In this document: piece by piece, positions 1 through 8,847 of the stretch
Layout: each line of letters starts with the position of its first letter
Numbering within the stretch: the first letter of the stretch is position 1
Origin: CAYGLV01 sp964351025
GTDB lineage: Bacteria; Actinomycetota; Thermoleophilia; Gaiellales; Gaiellaceae
Length of the DNA stretch: 36,459 nucleotides
NCBI GenBank assembly: GCA_964351025.1
Contig: CAYGLV010000021.1
Coordinates: 1 to 36,459 of the forward strand
Reading direction: 5' to 3'
The notes under the pieces: generated by a model
Seen by the model: only the letters and a program-made list of their open reading frames with translations
What the model was told of the DNA's origin: nothing
Databases searched by the model: none
Made by a program: the position numbers and the translations under genes

Positions 1-2571
1 GAGACGACGCTCGACGCGCTGCTCGAACGGATCGCGGACGCGCTCGCCGAGCTCGTCCCGTACGAGGCGCTGCACGTCTACGAGGCGGACGAGGCCAACC
101 GCGAGCTCGTCGCCACGCTCGTCCGCAGCGACTATGCCGAGGAGATTCTCAAGGAGAGCTTCCCGTACGGCCAGGGCATCACGGGCTGGGCGGTGGAGAA
201 CCGAGAGCCGGTGCTCTCGAACCAGGCGCACCTCGACCCCCGTGTCCATTTCGTGCCCGGCACGCCGGTCGAGCCGGAGGCGCTGATCGCCGTGCCGCTG
301 ATCGCGCGCGGCAGCCTCAAGGGAACGCTGAACATCTACCGGATCGGCGACGACGCGGGCTTCACGGAGGAGGAGTTCGAGCTAGCCAAGCGCTTCGGCG
401 ACGCCGCGGCGCTCGCGCTCGACAACGCGCACATCCGCGCGCGCCTCGAGCACCAGGCTCAGACCGACTCTCTCACCGGGCTCTACAACCACCGCACCTT
501 CCACGAACGGCTCCGGTCCGAGCTGACGCGCGCGGCGGCCCAGCACCACTCGGTCGCCGTCGTCATGCTCGACATCGACGACTTCAAGAAGGTGAACGAC
601 GTCTACGGACACGGCGTCGGCGACACCATCCTTCGCGAGCTGGCCGACATCCTGCGCGGCGCGGTGCGCGCGAGCGACATCGTCTGCCGGATCGGCGGCG
701 AGGAGTTCGCGGTGATCGTCCCCTACGCCGAGGTGCCGCACACGCTCGCGCTCGCGCACCGGCTCGCCGAGCGGCTCGAGGCAGTCGACTTCGAGCTCGC
801 CGGCACAGTCGCGATCTCGATCGGGATCGCACACGGGCCCGAGCACGCCGCGAACCCGCGCGCACTCGTCGCCTGCGCGGAGGCAGCGATGATGACCGCA
901 AAGGCGCGCGGCAAGAACCAGGTCGTGCTCTTCGAAGAGGGCGCCACGATCGAGCGCCCCGGCGGCCGGAAGCCGGTTGGTCTCACGGAAGTGCGCCAGG
1001 TCGCCCACCTCAAGCTGCTGCAGAGCCTCGCGGGCAAGCTCAACCGCCTCAACAGCGTCAGCGAGATCGGCCTCGCAATCGCAAACGAGCTCCGGGGGCT
1101 GATCGACTACCACAACTGTCGCGTCTTCCTCCGTCACGGAGACGAGCTGCGGCCGATTGCGTTCCGCGGCGAGCTGACGGTACCGCCGGGGGCGGCAATG
1201 GAGGTGCTCGCGTGCCAGATCGGGGAGGGAATCACGGGCCGGGTCGCCGAGACCGGAGAGCCACTGCTCGTTCCCGACGCGTCGAAGTGCGAGGTCGCGC
1301 TTCCAGTGCCGGGGACGACTGAGATCGAGGAGTCGCTGCTTGCCGTGCCGCTGGCGTACGGCGCCCGCGTGATCGGCGTGATCGTCGTCTCCAAGCTCGG
1401 CACGAACCAGTTCGACGAGGACGACCTGCGGCTGCTCGAGGTGCTCGCCGGCCACGCCGCGGTCGCCCTCGAGAACGCCCGCCTGTACGACGCGCAACGA
1501 CGCGAGGCTGCGAGCGCGACCGCGCTGCTCGAGTTCAGCCGCGAGCTGGCCGACGCCGTAGGGCTCGAGACCGTGATGGAGCGCATCGTCGAGAGCTCCG
1601 CCCGCCTGCTCGGCTCGACACACACGTCGTTCTGGCTCCAGGACGCCTCCGGCGGCGACCTGCGGCCGCGCGCAGCGTGGGGCTACGACGGAGCCGACCG
1701 CAGCCACCTCTTCGGACGCTCGCTCCCCGCCGCAGTGCTCGCGGATCTCCGCGAACGCACCGGGCCGTACCTCGTGGAGCCGAAGGACTACGCAGAGACA
1801 GTCGGCCCCCCACGAACGGGAAACGGGCACTCCGCGGTCGCGCCGCTCCAAGTTGAAGGCCGCTGGGGCGTGATCGTGGCCGCCGCCCCGAGCGAGGAAG
1901 GCTTTGACGAGCGCGACCTGCACCTGCTCGGCGGGCTCGCACACCAGTCCAAGCTCGCCGTCGCAAATGCGTCCAGCTTCGCGGGGCTCGAGCGCTCCTT
2001 CATCGCCACCGTCGAGGCGCTTGCGAACGCACTCGACGCGAGCGACGAGCGGGCCCCCACGCCCTCACGGTGGATCACCGAAGCCGCGATCCGCGTCGGC
2101 GTCGAGCTGGGCCTCGACGAGGCCGCGCTCAAGCGGCTGCAGCTCGGCGCCCTCGTGCACGACATCGGCAACCTCGGTGTCCCGTCCGCGATCCTCGCCA
2201 AACCCGGTCCGCTCACGCCCGCCGAGCGAGAGGTCGTCGAGAGGCATCCGGCGCTCGGGGAGCGGATCCTCGCGCCGATCGAGCAGCTGCAGGACGTGCG
2301 TCCGATCGTGCGCGCCTGCCACGAGCGCTGGGACGGGAGCGGCTATCCGGACGGGAAGGCGGGCGAGAACATCCCCGTCGAGGCGCGGGTCATCTTCGCC
2401 TGCGCCGCGTTCAACGCCATGACGGCCGAGCGCCCGTACCGCCTGCGCCTCCCGCACGAGGAGGCACTACGGCAGCTCGAAGCCGGCGCCGGAACGCAGT
2501 TCGACCCGCGCGTCGTCGAGGTCTGCCTGCGCGTGCTCACTCCCCCGCCCTCGGCGGGCGGGAAGCCCTAG
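1..2571 (+). CDS. GAF-GGDEF-GAF-GAF-HD-GYP signalling protein (5' partial)
   Basis: The reading frame is open from base 1, so the start lies outside the window and 856 residues are visible. Order by visible residue number: GAF about 1-150 (truncated), GGDEF about 154-310, GAF about 336-503, GAF about 505-656, HD-GYP about 660-850. The GGDEF domain looks active: GGEEF at 232-236, preceded by an inhibitory-site RASD at 223-226, so it should make cyclic di-GMP from GTP with product inhibition. The HD-GYP domain keeps HD (720-721) and HERWDGSGYP (774-783). It has lost the usual GH histidine (TPSR instead), the lysine after HDIG (N), the first histidine of HHE (C773) and the aspartate of ADxFDAM (A802, with N805). 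I infer a cyclase with a sensory or inactive HD-GYP. No membrane segment is seen, so it is probably cytosolic. Confidence 0.9.
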   Translation, partial: ETTLDALLERIADALAELVPYEALHVYEADEANRELVATLVRSDYAEEILKESFPYGQGITGWAVENREPVLSNQAHLDPRVHFVPGTPVEPEALIAVPLIARGSLKGTLNIYRIGDDAGFTEEEFELAKRFGDAAALALDNAHIRARLEHQAQTDSLTGLYNHRTFHERLRSELTRAAAQHHSVAVVMLDIDDFKKVNDVYGHGVGDTILRELADILRGAVRASDIVCRIGGEEFAVIVPYAEVPHTLALAHRLAERLEAVDFELAGTVAISIGIAHGPEHAANPRALVACAEAAMMTAKARGKNQVVLFEEGATIERPGGRKPVGLTEVRQVAHLKLLQSLAGKLNRLNSVSEIGLAIANELRGLIDYHNCRVFLRHGDELRPIAFRGELTVPPGAAMEVLACQIGEGITGRVAETGEPLLVPDASKCEVALPVPGTTEIEESLLAVPLAYGARVIGVIVVSKLGTNQFDEDDLRLLEVLAGHAAVALENARLYDAQRREAASATALLEFSRELADAVGLETVMERIVESSARLLGSTHTSFWLQDASGGDLRPRAAWGYDGADRSHLFGRSLPAAVLADLRERTGPYLVEPKDYAETVGPPRTGNGHSAVAPLQVEGRWGVIVAAAPSEEGFDERDLHLLGGLAHQSKLAVANASSFAGLERSFIATVEALANALDASDERAPTPSRWITEAAIRVGVELGLDEAALKRLQLGALVHDIGNLGVPSAILAKPGPLTPAEREVVERHPALGERILAPIEQLQDVRPIVRACHERWDGSGYPDGKAGENIPVEARVIFACAAFNAMTAERPYRLRLPHEEALRQLEAGAGTQFDPRVVEVCLRVLTPPPSAGGKP
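2544..2558. terminator. Small GC hairpin at the end of the GGDEF/HD-GYP gene
   Basis: CCCGCC and GGCGGG form a perfect 6-bp stem with a CTC loop, 13 bases before the end of the coding region. The next gene is convergent and ends 12 bases further on. There is no T tract, so a role in termination is only a guess. Confidence 0.2.
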
Positions 2572-2583
2572 CCCGCTACCCGG

Positions 2584-3270
2584 CTACTCCCAGGACGCCG
2601 CCCGGACCTCGGCGAGCAGCATCAGCCGCCGGATCACGAGCGACTTCTCGACGCCGCGGGGCAACTCCGTCACGCAGACCAGACCGCGCCCCCCGTCGAA
2701 CTGCTCGACCGAGTAGGAGGACACCTTGACGCCGAGCTCTTCGAGCGTTTCGACGACGCCTGCGGTGTTGGCCTCGGGGCCTAGCCCGACCGCCAGCCGA
2801 TTGTCACGGTCGTGGCCGAGGAGGCGTTGTGTCGCGATCCGCAACGGCCAGAGCGAGATGAGAACGATCGCCGTCGTTACGAGGGCGGCGCTGAAGTAGC
2901 CGGCCCCGGCCGTCAGCCCAATGGCGGCGACCGCCCACAGTGTCGCCGCGGTCGTCAGGCCCCGAATGGACATCCCCTGCCGCAGGATCGTCCCCGCCCC
3001 GAGAAAGCCAACGCCCGTGACGATCTGAGCGGCGATGCGCGTCGGGTCGGCGCCAACGGTGACGTCTCCGTCGACGAGGAAGTCCCGGAAGCCGTAGGCC
3101 GAGACGAGCGTGAACAGACAGGAGCCGACCGCGACGATCAGGTGCGTGCGCAAGCCCGCTTCGTGCTCGCGCATCTCCCGCTCGATGCCGATCGCCCCGC
3201 CGAGCAGAGCGGCGAGCGAGAGCCGCAGCAGTTCCTGCTCGAACGGCAGCGCTGAAATCGCAGCGATCAC
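2584..3270 (-). CDS. MgtC/SapB-family membrane protein
   Basis: This 228-residue protein has the MgtC/SapB layout: hydrophobic helices over the first about 145 residues, including LLGGAIGIEREMREHEAGLR, RIAAQIVTGVGFLGAGTIL and IRGLTTAATLWAVAAIGLTA. These are family hallmarks. A soluble C-terminal ACT-like tail of about 70 residues follows. MgtC proteins act in the inner membrane and are linked to magnesium limitation or control of the F-ATPase; the role here is inferred from family only. The GTG start at 3270 is chosen because the frame continues upstream with no other good start and no MgtC homology. The gene follows the ABC permease by 53 bases on the same strand and may be co-transcribed with it. 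It converges on the GGDEF gene. Confidence 0.85.
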   Translation of the reverse strand: MIAAISALPFEQELLRLSLAALLGGAIGIEREMREHEAGLRTHLIVAVGSCLFTLVSAYGFRDFLVDGDVTVGADPTRIAAQIVTGVGFLGAGTILRQGMSIRGLTTAATLWAVAAIGLTAGAGYFSAALVTTAIVLISLWPLRIATQRLLGHDRDNRLAVGLGPEANTAGVVETLEELGVKVSSYSVEQFDGGRGLVCVTELPRGVEKSLVIRRLMLLAEVRAASWE

Positions 3271-3323
3271 AACCGGATCGCTTCGCCGGTCCGAGGCCGG
3301 CTCCTGCCCGCGATCGAGCTCCT

Positions 3324-4091
3324 CTAGCCGGCCGCTTCCGCGCTGCGCAGGCCGCGCATCGCCCAGACGAGGAACGCCGCCGCGAGCCCGGCCGCAAGCC
3401 CGTAGGTCAGGAGCACGTGCGGCGGCGAGCCCGCGAGCAGCCCGCGTCCAGTCTCGAGCACCCGCGTCAGGGGGTTGGCTGTGGCCACAACCTCGATCCA
3501 ACCCCTGAGCAGGTTGAGCGGGACATAGACCGGTGCGAAGAAGAGCACCAGGAAGACCGGCATCTGCATCACCGGCCCCGCCTGCATCGTGCGCAGCCGC
3601 ATCGCCACACCGCCCGCCCAGAGGATCCCCGTCACGTTGACGAGCAGCGCAAGCGTGTAGAGGCCGACGATGTCCACGGCGCCCCCGCCCACCTGCATGC
3701 CGGCCACGAGCGCAACCGCGGTCAGGACGAGCGCCGTAACGACCCACCGCCCTGCCGCCGCCAGTGCATACCCGAGCACGATCCCGCTCCGATTGGGCGA
3801 GGCGAGCAGAAGCCGCCGCGCAAACCCGGTTTCGAAGTCGCGCGCGATCCCGAAACCGGTGAAGACACCGCCGAACGCGGCCGACTGGAGCAGCACGAAC
3901 ACGAACTGGAACGCCGTGTACCCAGCCGGGAAGTCGAACCCGGGAACCTCCGCAACGCGTGAGAGCCCGCCGGCGAACGCCGTGAAGAAGAAGAGCGGGA
4001 AGATGATCGAAGGGACGAGCAGCGACGGGTTCGTGAAGACGTTCTTCAGCGTCCGCCAGGCGACGCCCGAGGCGACCGGCCAGATGTTCAC
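3324..4091 (-). CDS. ABC-2 type transporter permease (DrrB-like), second subunit
   Basis: A 255-residue integral membrane protein of the ABC-2 permease family with about six hydrophobic segments. The central region has ARDFETGFARRLL, matching the conserved DxxxGxxxR loop of DrrB/NodJ permeases. Near the C-terminus PLNLLRGWIEVVATANPLTR matches the family pattern before the last helices. It should form the membrane channel with the adjacent permease and the ATPase upstream. The GTG start at 4091 overlaps the TGA of the upstream permease by four bases (GTGA), so the two are probably translationally coupled. The substrate cannot be told from sequence; DrrAB-like exporters move lipophilic drugs or lipids. 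Confidence 0.88.
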   Translation of the reverse strand: MNIWPVASGVAWRTLKNVFTNPSLLVPSIIFPLFFFTAFAGGLSRVAEVPGFDFPAGYTAFQFVFVLLQSAAFGGVFTGFGIARDFETGFARRLLLASPNRSGIVLGYALAAAGRWVVTALVLTAVALVAGMQVGGGAVDIVGLYTLALLVNVTGILWAGGVAMRLRTMQAGPVMQMPVFLVLFFAPVYVPLNLLRGWIEVVATANPLTRVLETGRGLLAGSPPHVLLTYGLAAGLAAAFLVWAMRGLRSAEAAG

Positions 4092-4864
4092 GTCCGGGCC
4101 AGCCTGTCCCTGAGTGCAAGAGCGGCGAGACCGATCGCGACGACGGCGATCGCCCCGGCGACCCCGAAGCCCAGCGCGAGCGCCTCGCCGTCCCAGCCCG
4201 TGATGATCAGGCTGCGCACGCACTCGAGCAGGTACGACACCGGGTTCGCGGTGGCGGCCGCACGGAACCAGTCGATCTCGATCAGGTTCCTCGGCATGTT
4301 CATCGAGGAGATGAAGAGGAAGACGAACAGGAGCGGGAAGAGCCCCTGGATCGCCTCGCCCGAGCCGGTGCGCAGCGCCATGAAGGAGCCGAGCGCGCCG
4401 AAGCCGAGGGAGACGATCGACGCGAAAGCGAACAGGACGAGGATGCCGAGCAGGCCGGCGTGGAAGTCGACGCCGGCGACAAGGCCAACGAGCACGTAGA
4501 ACGCCGTCTGCACCTGCCCGAGCACGACGACCCCGCCGAGCGTGCCGGCGAGCAGGGCCGAGCCGCGCAGCGGTGTCAGCGAGAGACGGCTGAGGAAGCC
4601 GGTCTGGATGTCGCGCGCGAGGTCGGTGCCTGCGTTCATGGTCGAGAAGAGCGCGCCCTGGATGAACGGCACGGCCAGCGCGAAGGCGAGGAACGAGTCC
4701 GTGGGGAAGCCCTTCAACTTCGCCGCCGACGCGAGCCCGCCCGAGTTCACGGCCAGGAGCATCGTCGGGAAGATGAGCGGCGGGATGAAGCTCGCCGGCT
4801 GGCGCACCGTGCGCGCGATCGAGCGCAGCGCGATTGCCCTGACCTGCGTTGCTACCGCAGTCAC
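4088..4864 (-). CDS. ABC-2 type transporter permease (DrrB-like), first subunit
   Basis: A 258-residue membrane protein homologous in layout to the next gene: about six hydrophobic segments, the loop ARDIQTGFLSRLSLTPLRGS, and MPRNLIEIDWFRAAATANPV before the last helices. Two different permease genes behind one ATPase suggest a heterodimeric exporter. The start is a GTG at 4864 overlapping the ATPase stop by four bases (GTGA), and its own stop overlaps the next GTG in the same way. This makes a tightly coupled three-gene operon. Confidence 0.88.
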   Translation of the reverse strand: MTAVATQVRAIALRSIARTVRQPASFIPPLIFPTMLLAVNSGGLASAAKLKGFPTDSFLAFALAVPFIQGALFSTMNAGTDLARDIQTGFLSRLSLTPLRGSALLAGTLGGVVVLGQVQTAFYVLVGLVAGVDFHAGLLGILVLFAFASIVSLGFGALGSFMALRTGSGEAIQGLFPLLFVFLFISSMNMPRNLIEIDWFRAAATANPVSYLLECVRSLIITGWDGEALALGFGVAGAIAVVAIGLAALALRDRLART

Positions 4865-5847
4865 GCCTCGGTCTCTTCCTCGTCGGCCGCCCCCTCGAGC
4901 GAGCGGCCCGTCTTGGCGAGGAAGACGTCGTCGAGCGACGGCGCGTGCAGGGTCAGGTTCTCGACCGGGAGGATTGCGGCGTCGAGCGCGCGCACGACGT
5001 CGGCGAGACCGCTCGTGCCGTCGCGCAGCCGCACGGAGACCGACCGCGGAGAGCGCGAGACGCGCTCGCCGAAGGCATCCAGGGTTCGGGCGATGCGCTC
5101 GCGGTCCTCCGGGTCGGCCGGCTCGACCTCGACCGTCGGACGCCCGATCTCCGCCTTGAGGGCGGCCGGCGTACCCTCGGCCACGATGCGCCCGTGGTCG
5201 ATGATCCCGACGCGGTCGGCGAGGACATCGGCCTCCTCGAGGTACTGCGTCGTGAGGAAGACGGTGACACCGTCCTCGTGCGCGAGGCGCGCGACCTCGG
5301 CCCACAGCGCCTTCCGGCTCTGCGGGTCGAGCCCCGTGGTCGGCTCGTCGAGGAAGAGAATGCTCGGCCGGTGCACGAGCGCGAGGGCAAGATCGAGCCG
5401 TCGCTTCATCCCGCCCGAGTAGCCCTTCACCTTGCGGTCCGCAGCCTCGGTCAGGCCGACGCGCTCGAGCAGCTCGTCCGCCCGCGGGCGCCGCTCGTGA
5501 CGGGGGACACCCTGCAGCATCGTCTGCAGGCGCAGATGGTCGCGGCCGGTGAGGAGCGGGTCGAGGGCAGCCTCCTGGAGCGCCGCACCGATCGCCGCGC
5601 GCACCTTCGGCCCCTCCCGAACGACGTCGTAGCCGCCGACGCGCGCCGTGCCCGACGTGGGCGGCAGCAGCGTCGTCAGCATCAGCACGGTCGTGGACTT
5701 GCCCGCGCCGTTCGGGCCGAGGAAGCCGTAGACCTCTCCCGGCTCGACGTGAAGGTCGATCCCGTCGACCGCACGCGGCCCTTTCTTGAACACCCGGACG
5801 AGCTGCCGGGCCTCGATGCTGTTCTCTCGCGCCACGGCCGAGGACAT
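4861..5847 (-). CDS. ABC transporter ATP-binding protein, DrrA/daunorubicin-resistance family
   Basis: A 328-residue ATPase that powers the two downstream permeases. Visible motifs: Walker A GPNGAGKST at 44-52, signature YSGGMKRR, Walker B ILFLDEPTTGLD, and the switch histidine replaced by Q in FLTTQYLEEAD, which is normal for the DrrA group. A C-terminal domain of about 90 residues (DUF4162-like) ends with LDDVFLAKTGRSLEG, a DrrA hallmark. Drug or lipid export is the family role; the substrate is unknown here. The ATG at 5847 lacks a clear ribosome binding site. A GTG at 5835 (VARENSIEARQL) is an alternative start. Confidence 0.92.
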   Translation of the reverse strand: MSSAVARENSIEARQLVRVFKKGPRAVDGIDLHVEPGEVYGFLGPNGAGKSTTVLMLTTLLPPTSGTARVGGYDVVREGPKVRAAIGAALQEAALDPLLTGRDHLRLQTMLQGVPRHERRPRADELLERVGLTEAADRKVKGYSGGMKRRLDLALALVHRPSILFLDEPTTGLDPQSRKALWAEVARLAHEDGVTVFLTTQYLEEADVLADRVGIIDHGRIVAEGTPAALKAEIGRPTVEVEPADPEDRERIARTLDAFGERVSRSPRSVSVRLRDGTSGLADVVRALDAAILPVENLTLHAPSLDDVFLAKTGRSLEGAADEEETEA

Positions 5848-5919
5848 TACCGGTGGCGTACGGGCCTACCGAGGCGGCAGCCACAGGATTCGGATCCCGC
5901 CTGCGGGCCCGCGGCCGGG

Positions 5920-6222
5920 TTACGCACGCTCGAGCGGCAGCCCACTCGCCACCACGCGCCGACCTTTCACCTCGTAGACGACGTCCACGGAGTCGTTCTG
6001 CCGGTAGCTGCCCGCGATCCCAAGAAAGTTCGACACCCAGCGCCAGACGCCGAGGGACCCCTCGCGCCTCAGCTCGCGCGGAAAGACGAGCGCGCTGTCC
6101 TCGACGCGGAAGTCCGCGCCCTCCCGCTGCGCGACACCGTTGACGAACACCTCGAACGGCCTCACCAGGTCGTCCGGCAGGACGGCCCGGGTCCGATTAG
6201 GCACACCTCCCGACACACTCAT
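5920..6222 (-). CDS. Conserved small hypothetical protein
   Basis: A 100-residue soluble protein I do not recognise. It has no signal peptide or membrane segment. The core reads PFEVFVNGVAQREGADFRV, then VFPRELRREG and YRQNDSVDVVYEVKGRR, with alternating hydrophobic residues typical of a small beta-rich fold. The ATG at 6222 is preferred over an in-frame GTG at 6231. It is divergent from ctaC with only 14 bases between the starts, so the two promoters must overlap or lie inside the opposite gene. It lies 72 bases upstream of the exporter operon on the same strand. Confidence 0.6.
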   Translation of the reverse strand: MSVSGGVPNRTRAVLPDDLVRPFEVFVNGVAQREGADFRVEDSALVFPRELRREGSLGVWRWVSNFLGIAGSYRQNDSVDVVYEVKGRRVVASGLPLERA

Positions 6223-6227
6223 AGAAT
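6222..6227 (+). promoter_or_regulatory. Candidate -10 element (TAGAAT) for ctaC
   Basis: TAGAAT matches the actinobacterial TANNNT -10 pattern and ends nine bases before the GTG of ctaC. A transcript starting here would have almost no leader. No convincing -35 is seen. It overlaps the start codon of the divergent small gene. Confidence 0.4.
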
Positions 6228-6236
6228 GCACGCCCT

Positions 6237-7223
6237 GTGCGCCGTACGCCGCTCCTGACCGCCAGCGCCGCTGCTCTGCTCGCCCTTGCCGCGACGGGAG
6301 TCGCGCTGGCGGGGAACGGAGGGATCGCGCCCGTCGAGCCCCGCTCCCCGAACGCCGACGGGATCCGCGACAGCTACTGGCTGATCCTCGCAGTCGTGCT
6401 CGCGATCTTCGTGCTCGTCGAGGGACTGCTGGTCGCCTTCATCATCCGCTTCCGCCGCGGCCGCCGGCCGCGCTTCGAAGACGGCCCCCAGCTGCATGGC
6501 AAGTCGAGCCTCGAGCTGCTCTGGACGGCGGTCCCGGTCCTGATCCTGTTCGCGATCGTCTCCTTCGTCCTCGTCATGCTGCCGGGGATCCGCGATGTTC
6601 CGCGCGCCGACGCCGCCGCGGGCCGCCTCGACGTCACGGTCGTCGCCCATCGCTACTACTGGCAGTTCGAGTACCCGAACGGCGCCGTCGCCGTGGACAC
6701 GCTCCGCGCACCGGTCGGGCAGCCCGTCAAGCTGACCCTGACCGCGCCGGACGACGACGTGATCCACTCGTGGTGGATCCCGGCGCTCGGGGGCAAGATC
6801 GACGCGATTCCCGGCCAGACGACCTCCACGTGGTTCACGGTCGACCGGCCCGGGGTCTACAAGGGACGCTGCGCAGAGCTCTGCGGCCTCCTGCACGCGG
6901 ACATGCTCGCCTGGGTCGAGGCCGTACCGAAGGCGGAGTTCGACTCCTGGCTCGAGCGCGAGGCCGCGGCGCAGCAGGCGGGAACGTCGAAGCTCGGCGA
7001 GCAGACCTACGCCGGGGCGTGCGCCAAGTGCCACGGGCTCGCGGGCGAGGGCGATATCGGCCCGAAGCTCGACGGCTCGGCGGTCGCCTCCGACCCGGCC
7101 GGGATCGAGAAGGTCGTCCGCGAAGGACGCAATGCAATGCCCGCCGTCGGAGCCGGCTGGTCGGACACGCAGCTACAGGCTCTTACCGGCTACATGAAGG
7201 AGCGCTTCGGCAGTGGCGGTTAG
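6237..7223 (+). CDS. ctaC: Cytochrome c oxidase subunit II with fused cytochrome c (caa3-type)
   Basis: A 328-residue protein that takes electrons into the terminal oxidase. It begins with a hydrophobic leader (about 1-26). Two membrane helices follow (YWLILAVVLAIFVLVEGLL and LLWTAVPVLILFAIVSFVL), then an extracytoplasmic cupredoxin domain. The CuA ligands are present: H177 in VIHSWW, and C212, E214, C216, H220 and M223 in CAELCGLLHADM. A C-terminal cytochrome c domain carries CAKCH at 262-266 and a likely methionine axial ligand in AMPAVGAGW. This fusion defines caa3 oxidases, in which bound cytochrome c replaces a soluble donor. The start is GTG at 6237. The 3' end overlaps ctaD by 11 bases. 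Confidence 0.96.
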   Translation: MRRTPLLTASAAALLALAATGVALAGNGGIAPVEPRSPNADGIRDSYWLILAVVLAIFVLVEGLLVAFIIRFRRGRRPRFEDGPQLHGKSSLELLWTAVPVLILFAIVSFVLVMLPGIRDVPRADAAAGRLDVTVVAHRYYWQFEYPNGAVAVDTLRAPVGQPVKLTLTAPDDDVIHSWWIPALGGKIDAIPGQTTSTWFTVDRPGVYKGRCAELCGLLHADMLAWVEAVPKAEFDSWLEREAAAQQAGTSKLGEQTYAGACAKCHGLAGEGDIGPKLDGSAVASDPAGIEKVVREGRNAMPAVGAGWSDTQLQALTGYMKERFGSGG

Positions 7224-8847
7224 AGCCGACAGCAGCCCCGCCGTTCCGGCCTGGCAGCGCGGCAAGGTCGCGAGCTGGCTCGTCACCACCGACCACAAGC
7301 GGATCGGGCTCGTCTACATCGTCTCGAGCGGGGTCTTCTTTGCCGCGGCGGGTGTGATGGCGCTGTTGATGCGGACACAGCTCGCGACCGCGAACGCCGA
7401 CGTCGTGACGCGCGACTCCTACAACGAGCTGATGACGATCCATGGCACCGCGATGGTCTTCCTCTTCGCAATGCCGCTGATCGCAGGCATCGGCAACTAC
7501 CTCGTGCCCCTGATGATCGGCGCCCGAGACATGGCCTTCCCCCGCCTGAACGCGCTGTCGCTCTGGCTCTACCTCTTCGGCGGCGCCGTGATGATGCTGA
7601 GCTTCCTCGCGCAGGGCGGTGCCGCGAAATCGGGCTGGACGGCCTACCCGCCGCTCTCGCTCGACCCGGGCACCGGCCAGGACCTCTGGATCCTCTCGCT
7701 GCACCTGGTCGGGATCTCCACGCTGCTCGGCGCGATCAACTTCATCGTCACGATCCACAATCTGCGCGCCCCCGGCATGACCTGGACCCGCATGCCGCTC
7801 TTCGTCTGGTCGATGGACGTGTTCGCCTGGCTCCTGCTTGCAGTGCTGCCGACGCTCTCGGCCGGGCTGACGCTGCTGCTGCTCGACCGCCAGGCCGGCA
7901 CGCACTTCTTCGATCCGGCCGGCGGCGGCTCACCGCTCCTCTGGCAGCACGCGTTCTGGTTCTTCGGGCACCCCGAGGTCTACGTTCTCATCCTGCCGGC
8001 AATGGGAATCATCTCCGAGGTGCTTCCCGTCTTCGCCCGCAAGCCGATCTTCGGCTACAAGGCCATCGCCTTCTCGTCGGTCGGGATCGCCTTCTTCTCG
8101 ATGCTCGTGTGGGCGCACCACATGTTCACCGTCGGCCTCCCGAACGTGCTGAACGTCTACTTCATGATCGCCTCGATGATCATCGCCGTCCCGACCGGGG
8201 TGAAGATCTTCAACTGGCTGGCGACGCTCTGGCGCGGCAACCTCCACTTCGACGCGCCGATGCTGTACGCGCTCGGCTTCCTTTCGATCTTCACGATGGG
8301 CGGGCTGACGGGCATCTTCCTTGCCGCCTTCCCGGTGGACTGGCAGCTCCACGACAGCTACTTCGTCGTGGCGCATTTCCACTACACGATCTTCGGCGGG
8401 GTCGTCTTCGGCCTGCTCGCCGGCCTCCACTACTGGTGGCCGAAGCTCTTCGGGCGGCTGCTCGACGAGCGGCTCGGCAAGGCGTCATTCTGGCTGATGT
8501 TCGCCGGCTTCCACCTCACCTTCCTGCCACAGCACTTCCTCGGCCTCCTCGGCATGCCGCGCCGCGTCTACACCTACGGCGAGGGCGGGCTCTGGGAGGG
8601 CTACAACATGGCCTCGACCGTCGGCTCGTACGTGATGGGGCTCGGTGTGCTGGCGGTCCTGGCCAACATGGCCAAGGCCTCGCGCTCCGGCCGGCGCGCG
8701 GGCAACGACCCGTGGCAGGCGAACACGCTCGAGTGGTACACGACGTCGCCGCCGCCGGAGCATAATTTCGACTCGGTGCCCTACGTGACGAGCCCACGGC
8801 CGCTCTACGACCTGCGGCAGAAGCTGAGGGAGTCCGATGCGGTCTAG
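7213..8847 (+). CDS. ctaD: Cytochrome c oxidase subunit I (aa3/caa3-type)
   Basis: The 544-residue catalytic subunit, with about twelve membrane helices, reduces O2 to water and pumps protons. All metal ligands are visible: H77 (TIHGTAM) and H390 for low-spin heme a, H388 (AHFHYT) for heme a3, and H253 (HPEVY, with the cross-linking tyrosine), H302 and H303 (WAHHMF) for CuB. The length is usual for the family. The GTG at 7213 lies inside the end of ctaC, preceded by AAGGAG in the ctaC coding region, which points to translational coupling. The 3' end overlaps ctaB by 11 bases. No subunit III gene follows. Confidence 0.97.
   Translation: MAVRADSSPAVPAWQRGKVASWLVTTDHKRIGLVYIVSSGVFFAAAGVMALLMRTQLATANADVVTRDSYNELMTIHGTAMVFLFAMPLIAGIGNYLVPLMIGARDMAFPRLNALSLWLYLFGGAVMMLSFLAQGGAAKSGWTAYPPLSLDPGTGQDLWILSLHLVGISTLLGAINFIVTIHNLRAPGMTWTRMPLFVWSMDVFAWLLLAVLPTLSAGLTLLLLDRQAGTHFFDPAGGGSPLLWQHAFWFFGHPEVYVLILPAMGIISEVLPVFARKPIFGYKAIAFSSVGIAFFSMLVWAHHMFTVGLPNVLNVYFMIASMIIAVPTGVKIFNWLATLWRGNLHFDAPMLYALGFLSIFTMGGLTGIFLAAFPVDWQLHDSYFVVAHFHYTIFGGVVFGLLAGLHYWWPKLFGRLLDERLGKASFWLMFAGFHLTFLPQHFLGLLGMPRRVYTYGEGGLWEGYNMASTVGSYVMGLGVLAVLANMAKASRSGRRAGNDPWQANTLEWYTTSPPPEHNFDSVPYVTSPRPLYDLRQKLRESDAV

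Noticed and set aside
382..1944. Long minus-strand open frame opposite the GGDEF protein
   Set aside because: It has low-complexity Arg/Val/Glu content, while the opposite strand carries intact GAF and GGDEF motifs.
5880..5925. GC palindrome GCGGGCCCGC between the small gene and the exporter operon
   Set aside because: It is too short and too symmetric to be a stem with a loop, and palindromes of this type are expected by chance at this GC content.
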